DNA of 43,806 nt from Deltaproteobacteria bacterium Ga0077550 (GCA_001464385.1 LNFB01000126.1:1-43806), one strand, 5' to 3'; shown: positions 7,371-16,514, numbered from the stretch's first letter. A program made the numbers and translations. Notes: generated from the letters alone by a model not told the origin.

Positions 7371-8476
7371 TTGGCCTTGTCTCCCGGGGCGGCGAGGGCA
7401 TCGAGCAGCGCCAGTCGCTCCTTGGCCACGCCAACGAACGCACCATCGCCGCCCACGACCTGCAGATATCGTTCCAGGTGCTTGCGCGCGGTCGCGGGAC
7501 GCTCGGCGTAGTCCATGTCGAGGACCCCGAGGTTGAAGTGCGCCGCCGCGTGGTCGGCATCGATCGCGAGCACGCGCTCCCAGTTCGCGCGCGCGCCCTC
7601 GAGGTCGCCGGCGAGACGCACGGCGATGCCGAGGCCGAGGAGCGCCTCGGTGTTCCCGGGCTCGATGCCGAGCACGGCGTCGAGCTCGACGCGGGCGCGC
7701 TTGTGGTCGCCAGCGCCGAGGAACAGCGCCGCCTTGTTGAGGCGCCCGGTGACGAAGCCAGGATCGGCGGAGCTGGCCTTGTCGAACAGCGCGAGCGCCG
7801 TCTGATCGTCACCGCGCTTGAGCGCGACGAGCCCGAGGTTGGTGACCAGCAATGGGTGGTCTGCGTGCCGGGACAGGCCCTTGTTCAGCAGCAGCTCCGC
7901 GAGGTCGAGCTGGTCGCGATCGATCATGATGGCGCCGAGCGTCGCGTACGCCGACGGGTCGAACGCGTGGTCACCGAGGATCGCCCGACACTCGGTCTCG
8001 GCGTCGTCGAGGCGGTCGGCGTGGCGCAGCGCGGCGGCCAGCGCGTTGCGGGTGCGGACGTCGTCGGGGGTCTTGGCGAGCGCGCGCTCGTACAGCGAGA
8101 CGGCGCGCCCGGGCTTGCCCTGGCGCAGGTACACCGCGCCGAGGGCGTCGAGGGCCTCGGGGCTGGCGTAGATCTCGAGGCTCTTCTCGAGCGCGCGGGC
8201 GGCCTCGCCGAGCCGGGCGCGGCGCAGCTCGATGACGCCGATGTCGAGCCACGCCTCCCACAGCTTGGCGTCCAGCGCGATCGCGGCGCGGAAGGCCGCG
8301 ATCGCGTCGTCGTACTCGGCGGCGCCGGCCTCGAGGTGGGCGACACCGGCCTCGAACTTGGCGCGGGCGTTTGCCGGCACCGCCGTCGTCGGGGCCGCGG
8401 CCTCGCGTTGGCCGACCCGCTTGCACCCGCCGGCGAGGAGGGCGACCACGAGCGCCGCGAGGATCCGACCGGTCAT
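7367..8476 (-). CDS. TPR lipoprotein, GltE/NfsE-like
   Basis: 369 aa from ATG 8476, which overlaps the previous stop. The lipobox LLAGGC puts the lipidated Cys at residue 18. The rest is a solenoid of about nine to ten tetratricopeptide repeats, for example YDDAIAAFRAAIALDAKLWE, PGRAVSLYERALAKTPDD and DDQTALALFDKASSADPGF. GltE and NfsE are outer-membrane TPR lipoproteins that work with the A/B barrels and the D protein. Size, lipobox, repeats and place right after the large TPR gene all match. A generic TPR lipoprotein would look the same in isolation. Confidence 0.78.
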   Translation of the reverse strand: MTGRILAALVVALLAGGCKRVGQREAAAPTTAVPANARAKFEAGVAHLEAGAAEYDDAIAAFRAAIALDAKLWEAWLDIGVIELRRARLGEAARALEKSLEIYASPEALDALGAVYLRQGKPGRAVSLYERALAKTPDDVRTRNALAAALRHADRLDDAETECRAILGDHAFDPSAYATLGAIMIDRDQLDLAELLLNKGLSRHADHPLLVTNLGLVALKRGDDQTALALFDKASSADPGFVTGRLNKAALFLGAGDHKRARVELDAVLGIEPGNTEALLGLGIAVRLAGDLEGARANWERVLAIDADHAAAHFNLGVLDMDYAERPATARKHLERYLQVVGGDGAFVGVAKERLALLDALAAPGDKAK

Positions 8477-11400
8477 CGCGACAGCCTCCGGATCGTCGTC
8501 GCGTTCGCGGCGCCCTCGGCCGGCCGGAGCTCGGCGCCGATCTCGGACACCGGTGGGTACTCCTGCGCCGAGAGCCGGCCGAGCGCCTCGCGGATCTTGC
8601 GGGTGTACGTGTTGTAGATCGCGAGCTCCATCGCCCGCTGGTAGCCGCTCTTGTACGCGCCGATCGCCTCCTCCTCGAAGGCGAGGGCGAACGTGCCGAG
8701 CTGCTCGCTGTACTCGTCCTGCTGCGCGGGCGAGAGCGCCGAGGGGATCGGATAGTCCCGCAGGCCGCGGGCGAACGACTCGTACGACTCGCCGATGCGG
8801 AACAGCGCTGCCGTGGTCCACTCCGCGGTCGAGTACGACAGCACGTCGAGGTAGACGTCCTTGGCCTGGGCGAGCAGCTTGGCCTTGCGGTCGAGGCTCG
8901 CGCCCAGCTTCGCGGGCTTGGGGTCGAGCTTCGTCGCCTCGAACTCGCGGAAGACGATCTCACCCTGCAGGTAGCGGGCCTCGGCGCCGGCGATCCGCCC
9001 GCGCCCTTCGGCGGTGCGACCCGCCTTCGCCGCGCGCCCGAGGGCACGATCGGCGTCCTTGAGCTTGCCCAGCGCCATCAGCGACTTGCCGAGCTGCGTG
9101 TTGGCCTCGATCGCCTCGGGCGCGCTGCCGTGGCGGTCGACGAACTTCGAGAGGGAGGCGACCGCGGCCTTGTGCTCGCCCGCGCGGGCCTGCACGACGC
9201 CGACGCGCAGCTCGACCTGCAGGCTGTCCTTCTCGCCGGCGTACTGCTTGGCGTAGCTGGCGTAGCGCGCGGCCGCCTGCTTGGTCTGACCGAGGCCCTC
9301 GTAGAGCACGCCGGCGTTGTACAGCGCGTCGGCGCGGCCGCTGTGCTTGGGGTAGCGCTCGATGAAGCCGTCGTAGCGCTGCGCCGCCCGCTCGTAGTCG
9401 CCCATGTTCTCGAACACGCGGGCCATCACGAGCGTCGCGTCGGCGGCGTAGGTGCTGTTCGGATACTCCCGCGCGAGGCGCTCGTACGCCTCGGTCGCGG
9501 CGTGGGGCTTGCGGGCCCGCTCGAGCGCCGCGCCGGCGTTGGCCAGGGCCATCGGCGCCTTGTCGTGCTTGGGGTGCTCGGTGGCGACGCGCAGGTAGTA
9601 GCTCGCCCCGCGGCCGGCGTAGCCGCGGTCGACCAGCGTGTCGCCTTGCTTGAGGAGGCTGTCCACGATGATGCGATCGAGCCGCGCCTGCTCCTCGGGC
9701 GGCGCGAAGGCCTTGGTGCCCTTCAGCTTGCCGGCCCAGATCTCGATGTTGTCGTAGTCCGCCGCCTTGCCGAGGCTCTCGAGGATGCGGTCACCCGCGA
9801 CGCCGGCGTTCTCACTGGTCGGGTGATCGACGACGATCTTGCCGTAGCGCTGCACGGCGCCGTCGTAGTCGCCGCGGTTGTGGAAGAACTCGCCGAGCGC
9901 GTAGAGCACCGCGCCGTTCTGCTCGTCCTCGGGGAACAGCACGCTGAAGAGGTCGGTCGCGCGGATGAACTTGCGCTCGAGCGCGCTGTAGCGATCGGGC
10001 TCGGCCGCCGACTTGGCGCCGTCGGGCGCCGCGTCGGGGGCCTTCGGATCGGGCGCCTTGTCGTCGGGGATCTTCGCATCGGGCGTCGCGGCGATGGCGG
10101 CCGCGGGCGCCTGCGTCATCGCTTTCTCGTAGGCGCCGATCGCCGCGAGCAGGGCGTCGCGGTGCAGCGCGCCCACGGGCGCCGACTCCCCGACGCGGAG
10201 GTACGCATCGCCGGCCGCCTCGGACTCGCCGAGCTTGAAGAACAGGATGTCGCCGGTGAGGTACGAGACCTCGACCGCGTTCGGGCTGCTCGGATACCGC
10301 GTGACGAAGTCGCCGTAGGCCCGCGCCGCGAGGGCGTAGCGCTCCTTGTCGGGGACCTTCGTGTCCTTCTCGGCGGCCTGCGCCCCCTCGTGGATCGATC
10401 GCCCCAGGTCGAAGAGCAGCGCCGAGGTCTCGGCGCTCGCCGCCTTCGCCGCCGCGGGGTGGGCCTTGCCCCACTTGCTGCCGGGGCCGTAGCGCTCGTG
10501 GACGACGCCGAGCTCGTCGAGCGCGGGGCCGATCTGGTTGGCGCCGCGCAGGCCGGTGAACACGTGCAGCTCGTAGTCCGCGGCGTCGGCGTGCTCGGCG
10601 TCGAGCGACAGCAGGAACCGCCACGTCGGCACCGACTTGTCGTAGCGGGTCTGGGCCTCGTAGGCCTCGCCGAGGCGCACCAGCACCTTGCGCGAGTACT
10701 GCGCGCCGTCGATCGACGCCAGGAAGTCGTAGATGTCCTTGGGGGTGTTCTTCTCGTCCTCGGAGATGACCTGCACGAGGTACTCGAGGGCCTCCTCGCG
10801 GAGGTCGGCGAGGCGCTTGCGGCCGGCCTCGTCGGTCTCGGGCGCGGTGCCCTGGTCGAGCACCTCCTTGAAGCGGGCGATCGCGCGGTTGCTGTCGCCG
10901 AGCTTCCAGTGGCACCAGGCCGACTTGAACAGCGCCATCGCGTACGAGTCGCTGGTCGGGTACGCCAGCACGTGCTCGTAGGCCTCGAGCGCGGCGGCCC
11001 AATCGTTGCCGCCGTAGAAGCGGTGGTCGCCGATCGCCAACCACGAGTCGGGGACGAAGGTCGAACGCGGGTGCTTCTCGATGATCGCGCGGAACTGGGC
11101 CTGGGCCTCGTCGGACTTGCCCTGCTCGCGCAGGGAGAACGCGTAGAGGTAGCGCACCGTGTCGAGCTTGCGGAAGCCGGGATACTGACCGATGAGGCGG
11201 ACGTAGATCGCCTGCGAGCCGGTGAGGTCGAGCTGCGGCTCGTCCGGCGGGCCGGCGGGGCACGACTCGGGCGCGTCGCGGCAGCCGTCGACGGCCTTCG
11301 CCCACGCCTCCATCGACGACAGGAACTGCTCTTGGCTGCGAGCGAGGCGATACAGCGCCTCGGGCATCGCGCGGTTGTCGGCGTGCTTGTCGATGAACTC

Positions 11401-11712
11401 CTCGAGCAGCGCGATGCCCCGCTTGCGGTCGACGCCGATCTGGGCCTCGCGGCTGCGGAGCTCGAGCTCGATCTGGTACGACGTCAGGGGTGGCGGCGTG
11501 TCGGCCTCGGCGCCCTTGCGACCGCGCTTCTTCTTCGCCGGGCTCGGCGACGTCGCGGCCGCGTCGGTCGCCGCGGGCGTCGCCGCCTTCGCGTCGAGCT
11601 TGGTCGGCTGCCGCTCCTTGGGCATGCTGCGCGGCGCTGCGCCGGCGGTGCCCCCGACCAGCAGGCAGGACGCCAGCGCGCCGAGCGAGAGCATGGTCGG
11701 GCGCCGCGTCAT
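8473..11712 (-). CDS. Large periplasmic TPR protein, GltD/NfsD-like
   Basis: 1079 aa. A signal peptide (GGTAGAAPRS near residue 25) precedes a basic Ala/Lys-rich linker (KKKRGRKG). TPR or TPR-like repeats fill nearly the whole protein, each with a YP/HP turn: GQYPGFRKLDTVRY, EKHPRSTFVPDSW, TRYPSSPNAVEVSY, REYPNSTYAADATLV, ERYPKHSGRADALY. A Pro/Asp/Lys-rich insert (PDAKIPDDKAPDPKAPDAAP) splits the array near residue 545. GltD and NfsD are large TPR periplasmic scaffolds of the machine. The gene overlaps both neighbours by ATGA. It is the largest gene of the operon. Confidence 0.8.
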   Translation of the reverse strand: MTRRPTMLSLGALASCLLVGGTAGAAPRSMPKERQPTKLDAKAATPAATDAAATSPSPAKKKRGRKGAEADTPPPLTSYQIELELRSREAQIGVDRKRGIALLEEFIDKHADNRAMPEALYRLARSQEQFLSSMEAWAKAVDGCRDAPESCPAGPPDEPQLDLTGSQAIYVRLIGQYPGFRKLDTVRYLYAFSLREQGKSDEAQAQFRAIIEKHPRSTFVPDSWLAIGDHRFYGGNDWAAALEAYEHVLAYPTSDSYAMALFKSAWCHWKLGDSNRAIARFKEVLDQGTAPETDEAGRKRLADLREEALEYLVQVISEDEKNTPKDIYDFLASIDGAQYSRKVLVRLGEAYEAQTRYDKSVPTWRFLLSLDAEHADAADYELHVFTGLRGANQIGPALDELGVVHERYGPGSKWGKAHPAAAKAASAETSALLFDLGRSIHEGAQAAEKDTKVPDKERYALAARAYGDFVTRYPSSPNAVEVSYLTGDILFFKLGESEAAGDAYLRVGESAPVGALHRDALLAAIGAYEKAMTQAPAAAIAATPDAKIPDDKAPDPKAPDAAPDGAKSAAEPDRYSALERKFIRATDLFSVLFPEDEQNGAVLYALGEFFHNRGDYDGAVQRYGKIVVDHPTSENAGVAGDRILESLGKAADYDNIEIWAGKLKGTKAFAPPEEQARLDRIIVDSLLKQGDTLVDRGYAGRGASYYLRVATEHPKHDKAPMALANAGAALERARKPHAATEAYERLAREYPNSTYAADATLVMARVFENMGDYERAAQRYDGFIERYPKHSGRADALYNAGVLYEGLGQTKQAAARYASYAKQYAGEKDSLQVELRVGVVQARAGEHKAAVASLSKFVDRHGSAPEAIEANTQLGKSLMALGKLKDADRALGRAAKAGRTAEGRGRIAGAEARYLQGEIVFREFEATKLDPKPAKLGASLDRKAKLLAQAKDVYLDVLSYSTAEWTTAALFRIGESYESFARGLRDYPIPSALSPAQQDEYSEQLGTFALAFEEEAIGAYKSGYQRAMELAIYNTYTRKIREALGRLSAQEYPPVSEIGAELRPAEGAANATTIRRLSR

Positions 11713-13715
11713 CGGTACCCCTCGTACTCGTCGGCCCAGTACTCGCCCTCGTAGGGCCAGAACTCCTCGTCGTCGCCGACGACGCCCTCGATCTGCAGCT
11801 TGCCGAAGAGCTCGGGCGGGAAGCGGCCGGCCGCCATGTCGCGGACCTCGATCTCGAGCTTCTTCTTGGCCCCGAGCACCGCGTCGATTCGCCCCATCCG
11901 CGCCTCGCCGAGGAGGTCCTCGATGCGCTCGGCGAGCTGGCCGAGTCGGGTGCTCGCCACGAGCGCGGCCTGCTCGTCGGCGCGGTCGGCCGTCGCGAGC
12001 GCCCGCGTGCGCAGGCCGAGCACGACGTCGCGATCGGCCGCGAGCGCGGCGCGGAGGTCCTTGCTGTTGGCGCTGCCCGTGGGCGGGCTCGCCAGGAGCA
12101 GCAGGGTGGCGCGGCGTCGCAGCTCGCGGACCTGCTGGCGCAGCCCGGCGGCCTCGGCCGACAGCGGCGCGGTGGCCCCCGGCTCGGCGCCGGCCCGCTG
12201 TGTCCGACGGATCTGCTCCTCGAGGCCCGCGACGCCGCGCTGTAGCTGCTCGGCATCCGCGATGACGTCGAGGGCGTCGCCCTCTGGGGCCCGTCGGGTC
12301 GCCGTGTCCGATTGCTCGAGCTGCGCGACCATGCGGCCGAGCTCGCCGTCGAGGGCATCGGCGAACTCGGCCTCGCGCCGCAGCACGTCGGCGTGGCGGC
12401 CGAGCCGTGCATAGGTCGGATCCTCGTCGAGCATCGACAGCAGCAGGCGGTGCGACTCGAGCTCGCCGTCCATCGACTCACCGGCGCGCAGCCGCGACAG
12501 CTCGCGGTGCAGCGCGAGCAGTCGCTCGGGATCGCGGCGGATCTCGGCGATGTGATCGCCGACCGGCGAGAGGTCGTCGATGAAGCGCGTGAACTCGGCC
12601 TCGGCGTCGCGGAAGTCGCAGTCGTACAGCCGCAGCAGCGCGGCGAGCAGGCGGGCCTCGACGGCCTGCGGTGCGTCGGGGAAGCGCTCGTCGAGCTCGT
12701 TCAGCAGGTCTCGGGCGATCGCGTACTCGCCGGCCTCCGCCATCGTCCACGCCGACTCGAACAGCGCGTGGCCGAGCTCGTCCGAGTCCTCGGGCACACT
12801 GAAGTAGTGATAGAAGGCGTGGTCGTGCCGGCGCTCCTCGTGCGCGACGCGGCCGAGGCCGAGCTGCGCCAGATCGCGGACGGGGAAGTAGCGGCGATCC
12901 ACGTAGTACGACGACAGCTGCTGGTCCTTGCCGCCGAGCACGTCGCAGAAGGCCTTCTCGGCGTCGCGGAACTGCTTGCGCTGCGCGTACGCGACGCCCT
13001 GCAGGTAGCGTGCGGCGGTGTGGAAGCGGCTGGTCGGGCCGACCGCCGCGTAGGCCGTCAGCGCCGCGTCGAGGTCGCCGCGCTGGCCGGCCGCGCGCGC
13101 GACGAGGTACTCGCGCTCGTCGAGGTCGTCGCCGGTCAGCTCGATCGCGGGCTTGCCCTCGGGATGCAGGCTGCGATCGAGCTCGTCGAGCGCGGTGACG
13201 TAGTCCTTGGTCGCCAGGCCGGCGTCGACGTGACGACGCAGGGCAGGGGTGAAGTACGGGTCGCTCGGGCCCGCGGCGAGCACCCGGGCGAAGGCGGCCT
13301 GCGCGGTGAGGTCGGCGCCGTAGGCCAGCAGCGACATCCCGAGGTGGTAGTGCGCCGAGCTCATCTCCGGCGTCTCGGCGAACGCCGCGTAGCGCGGGTG
13401 GCTCACCAGCTCGAACAGGGCGATCGCGCTGCCGCTCGCGTCGCCGCGGACGTAGCGGTCCTGCGCGTCGGCGAGGGCCGCGGCGAACTGCTCGAGCGTG
13501 GCCTCGCGGTCATCGCCGAGGCCGCCCTTCGCGAGGTGCTCGTAGTAGGCGCCCAGCCGAGGATCGAGGAGCGTCGGTGGCCCCGCGTCGGTGCGCGCGG
13601 GGGCGCTCGGATCGGGCTCCGCGGCGACGACGGGCGCGGCCTCCACCGGCGCGTCGGCGCCCTCGGGCGCTGCGGCGACGAGGGCGAGCACGCCGAGCCA
13701 CGCGCTCGCGATCAC
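11709..13715 (-). CDS. TPR and coiled-coil periplasmic protein of the Glt/Nfs-like operon
   Basis: 668 aa from GTG 13715 (GTGA overlap; GGGAGG six bases upstream). The open frame extends further upstream, but that part is a shadow of the previous gene. A hydrophobic leader (SAWLGVLALVAAAPEG) is followed by TPR-like helices: SAHYHLGMSLLAYGADLTAQ, DLDAALTAYAAVGP, ERFPDAPQAVEARLLAALLR. The second half (about 430-610) is heptad-like: LGRMVAQLEQS, AEQLQRGVAGLEEQIRR, QVRELRRRATLLL. The tail is acidic and aromatic, ending EGEYWADEYEGYR. As I recall, M. xanthus nfsA-H has no gene at this spot between C and D. Whether it relates to GltI, another TPR protein, I cannot tell. Confidence 0.72.
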   Translation of the reverse strand: MIASAWLGVLALVAAAPEGADAPVEAAPVVAAEPDPSAPARTDAGPPTLLDPRLGAYYEHLAKGGLGDDREATLEQFAAALADAQDRYVRGDASGSAIALFELVSHPRYAAFAETPEMSSAHYHLGMSLLAYGADLTAQAAFARVLAAGPSDPYFTPALRRHVDAGLATKDYVTALDELDRSLHPEGKPAIELTGDDLDEREYLVARAAGQRGDLDAALTAYAAVGPTSRFHTAARYLQGVAYAQRKQFRDAEKAFCDVLGGKDQQLSSYYVDRRYFPVRDLAQLGLGRVAHEERRHDHAFYHYFSVPEDSDELGHALFESAWTMAEAGEYAIARDLLNELDERFPDAPQAVEARLLAALLRLYDCDFRDAEAEFTRFIDDLSPVGDHIAEIRRDPERLLALHRELSRLRAGESMDGELESHRLLLSMLDEDPTYARLGRHADVLRREAEFADALDGELGRMVAQLEQSDTATRRAPEGDALDVIADAEQLQRGVAGLEEQIRRTQRAGAEPGATAPLSAEAAGLRQQVRELRRRATLLLLASPPTGSANSKDLRAALAADRDVVLGLRTRALATADRADEQAALVASTRLGQLAERIEDLLGEARMGRIDAVLGAKKKLEIEVRDMAAGRFPPELFGKLQIEGVVGDDEEFWPYEGEYWADEYEGYR

Positions 13716-14530
13716 TTCTTGCCTCCCGAGACCGAGGCGCCGACGGTGGTGCTCGCCGCAGCCTTGGGCCTGCTCGCGCCGCGCTTCGCCGTGCTCTTCG
13801 CCTTCGCGCGCAGGCCGATGTGCAGGTCGCTGTGCCCGCGCTTGCCCTTGGCGAACCTCCACATGTTCCCAGTTTCTCGCAGCAGCAGGCGCGTGGATAC
13901 CCGCTGGTCGACGTCGACCGCGACGACGAGCGTGTGATCGATCCGGATCTTGTAGGTCGCATCCCTACGGGCCACCAGGTCGGCGGATACCGACAGCTCG
14001 TGCGAACCCGGTGCGGCGAAGACCTCGAAGAGATCGCCGTCGGTCGAGGGCATGCCCTTCTCCTGAACGTAGACAGGCGCGCCGTCGACCCGCAGCGTGA
14101 GGTTCGAGACCGCGTAGAACCGATCGAAGTTGCTGCGCAGTCGCAGCGTGATCCGGGTCGTGAAGAGCTTCGCGGCGACCAGGGACACGCGGCTGCGGGC
14201 CTTGAACAGCGCGTCGCGCAGCGCCCGGGCGTCCTGCTGCAGGGCCGCGACGGCGCCCGCGTCGGCGCGTGCCACGGGCGCGGGCTCGTCGGGGGTCGGC
14301 TCGGGATCCGGCTCGACGGCGACGGGCGGCGCGTCGGGCTCGGCCGGCGCGGGCTCGGCGACGCCCGGGGCCTTGCCCGCGGCGGGATCGATCGTCGGGC
14401 TCGCGGGCGTCGTCGCCGCGGGCTTCGTCGCCGCCCCCGCGGCAGGTTTTGCGGGCGCCGCCCAGGCCGGAGCCGCGAGCAGCAGCGAGGCCAACACGAT
14501 CACGGATCGGACGGGACGAACGCGTGCCAT
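13712..14530 (-). CDS. Periplasmic protein, GltC/NfsC-like by position
   Basis: 272 aa from ATG 14530, with AGGAA upstream and 2 bases after the previous stop. Signal peptide MARVRPVRSVIVLASLLLAA, cleaved near AWAAP. A Pro/Ala/acidic spacer of about 75 residues and a short coiled coil (ALQQDARALRDALFKARSRV) follow. The C-terminal domain contains LTLRVDGAPVYVQE and VFAAPGSHELSVSADLVAR, a PEGA-like pattern (peptidoglycan- or surface-associated Ig-like folds), then HTLVVAVDVDQRVSTRLLL and a basic Lys/Ser tail. It holds the third (C) position in the nfs-like order. Role inferred from context. Confidence 0.68.
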   Translation of the reverse strand: MARVRPVRSVIVLASLLLAAPAWAAPAKPAAGAATKPAATTPASPTIDPAAGKAPGVAEPAPAEPDAPPVAVEPDPEPTPDEPAPVARADAGAVAALQQDARALRDALFKARSRVSLVAAKLFTTRITLRLRSNFDRFYAVSNLTLRVDGAPVYVQEKGMPSTDGDLFEVFAAPGSHELSVSADLVARRDATYKIRIDHTLVVAVDVDQRVSTRLLLRETGNMWRFAKGKRGHSDLHIGLRAKAKSTAKRGASRPKAAASTTVGASVSGGKK

Positions 14531-14532
14531 GG

Positions 14533-15324
14533 TCAGTTCCTCAGGGGCACCAGCACCGACAGCCCGGTGGTGAACGCAACGTCGTTGACGTAGTACTGCT
14601 CGGACAGCAGCGACTGGCGATAGAGGTAGTCGCGGACCTCGAAGCGCAGCGCGACCGCGGGGTGCAGGAAGATGCGGACGCCGAGGCCGAAGTTGCCGGC
14701 GGCGCCGAAGCTCACCGGATCGACGACGACGCCGGGGCCGGCGAGCAGGTAGAGGTCGTAGCGGAGGATCTTGGCCGCGACGAGCCGCAGCTTGCCGTAC
14801 AGGGGCGACCACGCCAGGCTGCCGAACACGCGCACGATGTCCTGACCGCCGACGGCGAGGCTGAAGTTGTTCGCCGACTCGATCGTGTCGAGCACCGAGC
14901 TGCGCAGGCGCGACCAGCCGACCGAGAGCTCTGCTCCGAAGTTCTCGGACATGAAGAAGGTGTACTGGCCGCCGAGCGTGAACGTGCTGTCGAAGAGGTC
15001 GGAGACGTAGTAGCCGCCCGCGAGCGTGAGCTCGTGGCGCAGCGCCTTCACGAACAGGCGATCGCGGGTGAGACGATGCCGTCGCTTGGCCAGGAGCTGC
15101 TCCTGCAGGGTGGCGTCGACGCACTCGCCGGGCTGACCGGGGATGCCGACGGTGGGCACCGCGGCCGTGGTCGCCTCGGCCTTGCCGCGGCGACCGCGTC
15201 GTCGCTTCGTGGGGGCCGCGGTCGTCGTCGACGCGCTCGCCTCGGCCGGACCGACGGCGCACGCGGGGGCCTCGGGGGCGGCGAGCGACCACGTCAGCGC
15301 GAGCGTTTGGAGCAGGGGGAGCAT
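14533..15324 (-). CDS. Outer-membrane beta-barrel, GltB/NfsB-like
   Basis: 263 aa from ATG 15324, five bases after the previous stop. A hydrophobic leader (LLQTLALTWSLAAPEAPA) is followed by a basic linker (KRRRGRRGK). The barrel has the layout of the myxobacterial 'outer membrane beta-barrel domain' proteins: LTLAGGYYVSDLFDSTFTLG, GQYTFFMSENFGAELSVGWS, LRYDLYLLAGPGVVVD, NFGLGVRIFLHPAVALRFEV, RDYLYRQ near the end, and a final strand VAFTTGLSVLVPLRN. The FGLGVRIFLxPxVALRFEVRDY segment is the most family-like part. GltA and GltB form paired barrels in Myxococcus, and this gene directly follows a second, related barrel gene. Confidence 0.8.
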   Translation of the reverse strand: MLPLLQTLALTWSLAAPEAPACAVGPAEASASTTTAAPTKRRRGRRGKAEATTAAVPTVGIPGQPGECVDATLQEQLLAKRRHRLTRDRLFVKALRHELTLAGGYYVSDLFDSTFTLGGQYTFFMSENFGAELSVGWSRLRSSVLDTIESANNFSLAVGGQDIVRVFGSLAWSPLYGKLRLVAAKILRYDLYLLAGPGVVVDPVSFGAAGNFGLGVRIFLHPAVALRFEVRDYLYRQSLLSEQYYVNDVAFTTGLSVLVPLRN

Positions 15325-15329
15325 ATCGA

Positions 15330-16250
15330 CTAGCGGCGACGCGGCGGGATCCAGAACGCGACGCCCGCGGAGAAGATCAGATCGTTGGAGATGCGGCGGC
15401 TGCCGAGCGCCTCCTGGGCCATGATCCGATCCACGAGGTCGAAGCGCAGCGACAGGAACTTGGTCGGGAACAGGTAGAAGCCGGCGCCGAGATCGAACGC
15501 CGCTGCCTGGACGCTCGAGTGCATCACGGCCCCGCCGCCGCCGAGCAGCACGAAGTCGCCGTGGATGATCCGATCGCCGCGGGCGCGCAGCTTGGTGTGG
15601 AACGGCGCGTACAGGACGTGCCCGAGCACCGCGTACGACAGGTTGGCGAGCGCGCCGTCGGGGTAGCGGTTCTCCTGGGTGAACGACGTCGCGGCCCGCT
15701 CGACGCGTAGCGTCATCGGCGAGACCTTGAAGTCGACGTCGAAGCCGAGGTCCTCGAAGGGCCAGAACGCCAGGTTGGCGCCGGCCTGCCACTGCGTGTC
15801 GACGAGGTCGCCGGCGCGCACGCCTCCGCCGATCGCCAGCGCCACGCGCAGCGCCTTGCGGAAGTCGCGGGGCTGCACGCCTTTGCGCACGGCGGTGCGG
15901 CCGAACTCGTCGATCATGCTCTCGTCGAGGCACTTCACGCGCCGGGGCGTGCGGCCGAGGGCCGCCGCGGCGGAATCCGGCGTCGTGTTGGCCGCAGCCG
16001 CGGTGGCGTCGCTCGGTGCGATCGCCTCGGCGTCGCTCGGCGCCGCGGCGTCGTCGGTCGAGCGCGCAGCGTCGTCGACGGCAGGGGACGCCGCTGCGGC
16101 ATCGGTCGGGGCCGCCGCGCCGGGCGGCGATTCGCAATCGGCCGCGCGCGCGCGACCGGTCCACACCGCGATGCAGCCGAAGGCCAGCAGTGTTGCGGCC
16201 GACCGGGCCGCCGTCGCCGAGGGGCGACGCTGTCGCAAGCGAGCGTGCAC
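15330..16250 (-). CDS. Outer-membrane beta-barrel, GltA/NfsA-like (first gene of the operon)
   Basis: 306 aa from GTG 16250, about 12 bases after the predicted transcription start. The longer open frame upstream would run through the promoter, so it is rejected. A signal peptide (TLLAFGCIAVWTGRARAAD) precedes an Ala/Asp-rich linker of about 70 residues. The barrel segments are ALAIGGGVRAGDLVDTQWQA, LGFDVDFKVSPMTLRVERAA, NLSYAVLGHVLYAPFHTKLR, FDLGAGFYLFPTKFLSLRFD, LVDRIMAQEALG and a last strand DLIFSAGVAFWIPPRRR. It matches its downstream neighbour in the FPTKFLSLRFDLVD region, so the two are paralogous barrels. Confidence 0.8.
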   Translation of the reverse strand: MHARLRQRRPSATAARSAATLLAFGCIAVWTGRARAADCESPPGAAAPTDAAAASPAVDDAARSTDDAAAPSDAEAIAPSDATAAAANTTPDSAAAALGRTPRRVKCLDESMIDEFGRTAVRKGVQPRDFRKALRVALAIGGGVRAGDLVDTQWQAGANLAFWPFEDLGFDVDFKVSPMTLRVERAATSFTQENRYPDGALANLSYAVLGHVLYAPFHTKLRARGDRIIHGDFVLLGGGGAVMHSSVQAAAFDLGAGFYLFPTKFLSLRFDLVDRIMAQEALGSRRISNDLIFSAGVAFWIPPRRR

Positions 16251-16268
16251 GCGGTCGAGCTGATGCGG

Positions 16269-16298
16269 ATCGTAGCGGCCCACGGCTTTGGGCGTCAA
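16269..16298 (-). promoter_or_regulatory. Strong sigma70-like promoter of the Glt/Nfs-like operon
   Basis: On the minus strand TTGACG (16298-16293), an 18-bp spacer and TACGAT (16274-16269): close to the consensus at both boxes. Transcription should start near 16262, about 12 bases before the first start codon. It is the only clear promoter for the 12-kb operon. Confidence 0.75.
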
Positions 16299-16508
16299 CG
16301 ATGCGACGACGATGGCGATCGCGCGTTGGTGGGTCCGTCCCGAGATCGTCCGACGACGTCGGACGCGGTGCGTCCATCCCTGTGGTCGCGAGTGCGACGC
16401 GCGGCCGATCGCGACGGACCGCGGCCAACCAGCGGTTGGGGGCGGTCCTCCGCCGCGTGTGGCCTCGTCCCCCCGCACGAAGAAACGCATCGCGTGCCGC
16501 AGTCGTGG

Positions 16509-16514
16509 TAGCCT
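16509..16514 (+). promoter_or_regulatory. -10 box TAGCCT, 7 nt before GTG 16522
   Basis: TAGCCT ends 7 bases before the GTG, the same spacing as at several other starts here. No -35 box of the TTGACA type. It shares a 271-bp divergent region with the operon promoter. Confidence 0.5.

Noticed and set aside
8371..11754. 1127-codon plus-strand frame opposite the large TPR gene
   Set aside because: Shadow of the minus-strand TPR gene: composition is Arg/Val/Leu/Gly-rich with no domains, and codon bias fits the other strand.
16251..16490. Longer N-terminus for the first barrel gene
   Set aside because: It would run through the near-consensus promoter and put about 80 Arg-rich residues before the signal peptide.
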